The position numbers and the translations under genes were made by a program. A model generated the notes under the pieces. The model saw only the letters and a program-made list of their open reading frames with translations, did no database searches and was not told the DNA's origin. From NCBI GenBank assembly GCA_900545345.1, contig UQYQ01000009.1:12055-76054 (forward strand): DNA of 64,000 nucleotides, written 5' to 3'. The stretch comes from an uncultured Ruminococcus sp. (GTDB lineage: Bacteria > Bacillota > Clostridia > Oscillospirales > Ruminococcaceae). Shown piece after piece: positions 60,970 through 64,000 of this stretch. Every line of letters begins with the position of its first letter. The stretch's first letter is position 1.

Positions 60970-61272
60970 ATGAAAGACAGCATCAGGGATAAGAACATGA
61001 ATGATTTATTCAAAGCTATTTTATGTCTTAAAACTGAAGATGAATGTTTTGCTTTTTTTGAAGATTTATGCACTATTTTAGAGCTCAAATCATTATCACA
61101 GCGTTTTCAGGTTGCAAAGATGCTGAACGAGCATTATGTATACAGCGATATAGTCAGTGAAACGGGTGCTTCTACGGCAACTATCAGCAGAGTAAACCGT
61201 TCAATAAACTATGGCAGTGACGGGTACAAGGTTGTATTTGAAAGACTGGAAAAGAAAAATGACAGCCAATAA
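60970..61272 (+). CDS. YerC/YecD-family TrpR-related protein (100 aa)
   Basis: A small all-helical DNA-binding protein of the TrpR superfamily, YerC/YecD group. The pattern is AILCLKTEDECFAFFEDLCTILELKSLSQRFQVAKML followed by the helix-turn-helix VYSDIVSETGASTATISRVNRSINYGSDGYKVV. Length is normal. Its regulon is not known. ATG 60970 has GGAGG six bases upstream; the frame is open from 60949. The downstream methyltransferase gene starts within its last codons. Confidence 0.88.
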   Translation: MKDSIRDKNMNDLFKAILCLKTEDECFAFFEDLCTILELKSLSQRFQVAKMLNEHYVYSDIVSETGASTATISRVNRSINYGSDGYKVVFERLEKKNDSQ

Positions 61273-62011
61273 TTATACAGCGTTCGCAAAGTATTATGAC
61301 ATATTAATGTCTGATGTTAATTATGAAGAAATTGCACAAAAGATAAACAGTGTTGTTAATAAACATTTTCCAGACGCCGATTTTTTGGTTGATTTGGCAT
61401 GCGGAACAGGATCACTCAGCGAAGAGCTTAATAAGCTTGGTTTTAGTGTTTTAGGGGTTGATATATCTCAGGAAATGCTTTCTATTGCATATGACAAAAA
61501 GGTCAGAGCAGGTTTTAATATGCAGTATGTTTTCGGGGATATGACAAAATGGTCTTTGAACGAAAATAAAGCTGATGTAATAGTTTGCATGCTTGACAGC
61601 CTAAATCATCTGGAAAGCTTTGATGAAATAAAACAGACATTTCAGAATGTTTATAACAGCTTAGTTGAAGGCGGGCTGTTTATTTTGGATATGAATACTC
61701 CATACAAGCATAAATATATTTTGTCAGATAATGTTTTTGTATATGAAGAAGACAGTGTATATTGCGTATGGCAAAATGAGTATTACAGTAAAGATAATAG
61801 AGTTGATATATTTTTAGATTTCTTTGAAACTGACGATAACAAAAATTATAAAAGGTTTCATGAAGAGTTTTCGGAAATCGCTTGTGACAGCCATGCTGTT
61901 AAGGAGTTTGCTAAAGGCAAAGGTTTTAAGTATTTGGAGAGCTTTGATGGCTTTTCTGATAACAAGATAAATGATAAGAGTGAACGGATTTTTTATGTGT
62001 TCAAAAAATAA
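61259..62011 (+). CDS. Class I SAM-dependent methyltransferase (250 aa)
   Basis: The cofactor-binding motif is DFLVDLACGTGSLSEELNKLGFSVLGVDIS (about 42-71), followed by VFGDMTKWSL and VIVCMLDSLNHL, typical of small class I methyltransferases. The substrate is unknown. The gene overlaps the YerC-type gene by 14 bases, so the two are translationally coupled. I start at ATG 61259, where the family sequence begins (YTAFAKYYDILMSDVNYEEIA); upstream in-frame codons lie inside the previous gene. Confidence 0.85.
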   Translation: MTANNYTAFAKYYDILMSDVNYEEIAQKINSVVNKHFPDADFLVDLACGTGSLSEELNKLGFSVLGVDISQEMLSIAYDKKVRAGFNMQYVFGDMTKWSLNENKADVIVCMLDSLNHLESFDEIKQTFQNVYNSLVEGGLFILDMNTPYKHKYILSDNVFVYEEDSVYCVWQNEYYSKDNRVDIFLDFFETDDNKNYKRFHEEFSEIACDSHAVKEFAKGKGFKYLESFDGFSDNKINDKSERIFYVFKK

Positions 62012-62044
62012 TTTTTATCAAATAAGTAATAATCGAGGTATATA

Positions 62045-62923
62045 ATGAGTAGAATAGTTAGGGCGATAACTGCTGACGCTTCTGTTGTATGCAGTGCCAT
62101 TGACGGGAAAGATATAGTTTCTGAGATTGAAAGAATTCATAAGACCTCTGCTGTAATAACAGCAGCTCTCGGAAGACTTTCAATGGGTGCTTCACTTTTA
62201 GGATTCGGACTCAAAGGACAGAGCGACACTTTAACGCTTAGAATTAACGGAAAAGGTCCGGCAGGCAATCTTATTGCTGTTTCTGACAGCTATGGAAATG
62301 TAAAATCTTATGCTGCAAATCCTGTTGTTGAAATACCTTTGAACAGCAGGGGAAAGCTTGATGTGGCAGGTGCTGTCGGCAAAGACGGATTTTTAAGTGT
62401 TGTAAAGGACTTGGGATTAAAGGAGCCATATTCAGGTCAGGTGCCGATTGTATCGGGAGAGATTGCTGAGGATATAACAAATTACTTAGCAACAAGTGAG
62501 CAAACCCCCAGCGTATGTGCATTAGGCGTTTTAGTTGACACTGATCTGTCCGTAAAATGTGCAGGTGGTTTTTTGATTCAGGTTTTGCCGTTTGCTTTAG
62601 ATGAAACAATTGACATCATTGAGCATAATATAAAAAGTATGAGTTCGGTTACCCAGCTTTTAGAAAGCGGAAAAACTGCAGAAGATATTTCTTTGATGGC
62701 ACTGGAAGGTCTTAATCCTAATGTGTTAGATGACTTTGAGGTTTCATATAAATGTGATTGCAGCAGGCAGAGAGTAGAAAGGGCTTTGATAAGTTTAGGT
62801 AAAACGGAACTTGAAAGTATGTCTGATGAGGAAAATACAGAGGTTTGTTGTCATTTCTGTGATAAGAAATATAATTTTTCCCCGCAGCAGCTAAAAAATC
62901 TTATAAAAAGTATTGACAAATAA
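62045..62923 (+). CDS. hslO: Redox-regulated chaperone Hsp33 (292 aa)
   Basis: A chaperone switched on by oxidation. N-terminal domain motifs are RIVRAITADASV, RIHKTSAVITAALGRLSMGASLLGFGLKG and RINGKGPAGNLIAVSDSYGNVKSY. The C-terminal zinc site has all four cysteines: CDC in YKCDCSRQRVERAL and CHFC in VCCHFCDKKYNF. Length is normal. It follows the methyltransferase gene by 33 bases. A consensus-like promoter for the next gene overlaps its 3' end. Confidence 0.96.
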   Translation: MSRIVRAITADASVVCSAIDGKDIVSEIERIHKTSAVITAALGRLSMGASLLGFGLKGQSDTLTLRINGKGPAGNLIAVSDSYGNVKSYAANPVVEIPLNSRGKLDVAGAVGKDGFLSVVKDLGLKEPYSGQVPIVSGEIAEDITNYLATSEQTPSVCALGVLVDTDLSVKCAGGFLIQVLPFALDETIDIIEHNIKSMSSVTQLLESGKTAEDISLMALEGLNPNVLDDFEVSYKCDCSRQRVERALISLGKTELESMSDEENTEVCCHFCDKKYNFSPQQLKNLIKSIDK

Positions 62924-62941
62924 AAGATGCTGTGTTAGTAT
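62913..62941 (+). promoter_or_regulatory. Promoter upstream of the orphan gene and tRNAs
   Basis: TTGACA (62913-62918), 17 bases, TAGTAT (62936-62941). The -35 element lies inside the last codons of hslO. Confidence 0.7.
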
Positions 62942-62991
62942 ATAGTTACAAACAAGAGAACAAAGTATAACAAATAGGAGGATGTGAAAAC

Positions 62992-63276
62992 ATGGTAAGA
63001 GTTAGAATATACCGAACAATGAGAGTAGCAAAAGCAAAATACCTAGAGTATTGTGAACATAATATAGGGAACATTAAAATGAAAAGATTTAATGTAAGAG
63101 GAAGTGGTGTTCCAGTTGTATTATTAAAGAATAATGATTTTGTTTTGTTCATGTCTTGTCAAGTATATGCTGTATGGTGTATAGGCAGAACATATTATGA
63201 TGATTTAGAACAGTGTTACAAAAGAAGTGATTTTAAAATATCAAAGGAACTTGCTGAAAAGTTTGACAGGTGTTAA
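62992..63276 (+). CDS. Small protein of unknown function (94 aa)
   Basis: I do not recognise this protein. It is basic at the start (VRVRIYRTMRVAKAKYLEYCEHNIG), has a hydrophobic strand-like middle (VPVVLLKNNDFVLFMSCQVYAVWCIG) and an acidic helical end. Five cysteines are scattered without a metal-binding spacing. AGGAGG lies ten bases upstream. It is followed 20 bases later by a tRNA gene and probably shares its transcript. It may belong to a mobile element. Confidence 0.6.
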   Translation: MVRVRIYRTMRVAKAKYLEYCEHNIGNIKMKRFNVRGSGVPVVLLKNNDFVLFMSCQVYAVWCIGRTYYDDLEQCYKRSDFKISKELAEKFDRC

Positions 63277-63296
63277 AGTCATTAAAACACAGGTAT

Positions 63297-63368
63297 TGCC
63301 TAGTAGCCAAACGGTAAGGCAAAGGACTTTGACTCCTTAATGTGTTGGTTCGAATCCAACCTAGGTAG
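63297..63368 (+). tRNA. tRNA-Gln (anticodon TTG)
   Basis: A full cloverleaf of 72 bases: acceptor TGCCTAG/CTAGGTA (one G-T pair), D stem GCC/GGC, anticodon stem AAGGA/TCCTT with loop CTTTGAC, T stem GTTGG/CCAAC with loop TTCGAAT, discriminator G. No CCA is encoded. Confidence 0.93.
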
Positions 63369-63393
63369 TTGCACACTGTAAAAAGTGTGCGAA
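63369..63393. other. CACACT/AGTGTG hairpin between the two tRNAs
   Basis: TTGCACACT-gtaaaa-AGTGTGCGAA directly follows the tRNA-Gln. It is nearly the same as the palindrome in the YerC-type leader (60887-60906). It could be a processing or termination signal, or a protein binding site. Confidence 0.5.
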
Positions 63394-63458
63394 ACAAATA
63401 TTTCTTTTCTTGCTAAAGTGTTGTGAGTAGTGTGCAAGCCATGAAAGCAACACACTAA

Positions 63459-63530
63459 GGACTATTAGTTCATTGGTAGAACAATCGTCTCATAAGCGAA
63501 GAGTAATAGGTTCGATTCCTATATAGTCCA
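63459..63530 (+). tRNA. tRNA with anticodon CAT (Met or lysidine-type Ile2)
   Basis: A 72-base cloverleaf: acceptor GGACTAT/ATAGTCC, D stem GTTC/GAAC, anticodon stem ATCGT/GCGAA with loop CTCATAA, T stem ATAGG/CCTAT with loop TTCGATT. The anticodon stem has one A-A mismatch and one T-G pair, weaker than usual for a host tRNA. Whether it reads AUG or AUA depends on base modification and cannot be settled here. Confidence 0.82.
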
Positions 63531-63592
63531 CTAGGCAGTAAAGCCTAAAAGAAAACAAATAAACAATTATTTCAGAAAGGAAGTACAAAACA

Positions 63593-63898
63593 ACGGAAGA
63601 AAGAAAAGAAAGAGTAAATGAGAAAACAGTTGAGGAGAGAATTGAGAAAGTAGAAAACAAACTTGATATTATTCTTGAAAGCCAAGCTACAATTATGAAT
63701 GCAATCGGTTCAGTTATTTGCATGAGCGAAATTAAAGATGAAGATTTGAAAATGAAAAATGCAACACTTGAAAATCTTCTGATTCACAGAGATATATGTA
63801 TGGAAGCAGTTCATGGTGAGAGCTATAGGAAATTCGCCAAAAGTACAGAGGCAGTAATCAGCGGAATCGAGGATATTCTTGATAAAATATTCAAGTAA
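63593..63898 (+). CDS. Coiled-coil small protein without an ordinary start codon (up to 101 aa)
   Basis: The frame is open from after a TAA at 63560-63562 to the stop at 63896-63898 and codes for a charged coiled coil (EERKERVNEKTVEERIEKVENKLDIILESQ) and a C-terminal helical domain (NATLENLLIHRDICMEAVHGESYRKFAKSTEAVISGIEDILDKIF). The best ribosome binding site, AAAGGAAG at 63577-63584, points to an ACG at 63593, not to ATG, GTG or TTG. The first ATG is 63695, which would give 67 residues and has no ribosome binding site. Either ACG is used, or the start was lost. Function unknown. Confidence 0.5.
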   Translation, partial: TEERKERVNEKTVEERIEKVENKLDIILESQATIMNAIGSVICMSEIKDEDLKMKNATLENLLIHRDICMEAVHGESYRKFAKSTEAVISGIEDILDKIFK

Positions 63899-63902
63899 AG
63901 CA

Positions 63903-63931
63903 TTGACGTATAAAATATAATATGGTATAAT
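63903..63931 (+). promoter_or_regulatory. Promoter near the right window edge
   Basis: TTGACG (63903-63908), 17 bases, TATAAT (63926-63931), four bases after the stop of the coiled-coil gene. Confidence 0.75.
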
Positions 63932-63940
63932 TAATTCAAA

Positions 63941-63980
63941 CAGAAAGGCAGATATACAGTGATGTATCTGTCCTTTTCTG
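63941..63980 (+). terminator. Imperfect hairpin just after the promoter
   Basis: CAGAAAGGCAGATATAC pairs imperfectly with GTATCTGTCCTTTTCTG and is followed by TTATTAC. It would lie at the very 5' end of a transcript from the promoter at 63903, as an attenuator-like structure, or end the upstream gene. Confidence 0.5.
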
Positions 63981-64000
63981 TTATTACAAACAAATTAAAA

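Noticed and set aside
63490..63723. Minus-strand frame of 77 codons across the CAT tRNA
   Set aside because: Its C-terminal part is the antisense of a tRNA, a common false gene. No ribosome binding site is present.
1..64000. CRISPR arrays, insertion sequences and rRNA genes
   Set aside because: I saw no regularly spaced repeats with unique spacers, no transposase-like protein and no rRNA sequence. The only repeats are the short ones listed.

Overview
The window comes from a low-GC, spore-forming member of the Firmicutes, most likely a gut Clostridia/Oscillospiraceae-type genome. The evidence is AT-rich DNA, strong AGGAGG ribosome binding sites, TTGACA/TATAAT promoters, the sporulation genes spoIVA, sipL and spoIIM with sigma-E-like promoters, and gene pairs typical of Firmicutes (lon-engB, rpsF-ssb-rpsR, rplM-rpsI). 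No species name can be supported from the sequence alone.

Region 1 (1-29.7 kb) is prophage DNA, all on the + strand. Its left part (1-9.1 kb) is a siphovirus-type tail and lysis module: end of a tail assembly protein, Com-like zinc ribbon, tape measure, distal tail protein, Gp37-like tail protein, a distal structural protein, CHAP endolysin, XhlA-like protein and phi-LC3-type holin. Nineteen bases after the holin a podovirus-like packaging and head module begins (9.1-28 kb): small and large terminase, P22-like portal, a Prp-family cysteine protease, scaffold, N4-gp56-type capsid protein, adaptor, nozzle-like protein, fibre, and two ejection-type proteins, the last a 2457-residue polyvalent protein. 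Two accessory genes (28.1-29.5 kb) and three 11-bp GTTACTA repeats mark the right edge next to rpsI. No integrase or left attachment site is in the window.

Region 2 (29.7-62.9 kb) is host chromosome. On the minus strand are rpsI-rplM, a TtcA-like tRNA thiolase and a GNAT acetyltransferase. On the plus strand follow a LysR regulator, an ArsR regulator with a heavy-metal P-type ATPase, prmA, a PII-like protein and a large prepilin-like protein. The sipL-spoIVA spore-coat pair (minus) is divergent from a topoisomerase-IV-like parE-parC pair. After that come a membrane pseudokinase with PASTA domains, pfkA, a THF riboswitch with folT, proC, spoIIM, a DUF624 membrane protein, prfB (minus), a zinc-ribbon membrane protein, galU, rpsF-ssb-rpsR, lon-engB, a YerC-type regulator with a methyltransferase, and hslO.

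Region 3 (62.9-64 kb) is unlike the housekeeping block. It holds a 94-residue orphan protein, tRNA-Gln(TTG), a CAT-anticodon tRNA with a weak anticodon stem, and a reading frame with no ordinary start codon. It may be the edge of another mobile element.

The most interesting observations are: (a) a phage-encoded Prp-like protease whose probable recognition motif, (L/I)(N/D)L-x-MFD, lies near the N terminus of both scaffold and capsid protein; (b) a sigma-E-like promoter of spoIIM whose -10 region is a perfect 12-base complement of the sequence ending in the spoIIM start codon; (c) effector-like domains in the giant phage protein flanked by short near-identical DNA repeats; (d) a family of structured leader elements in front of unrelated host genes.
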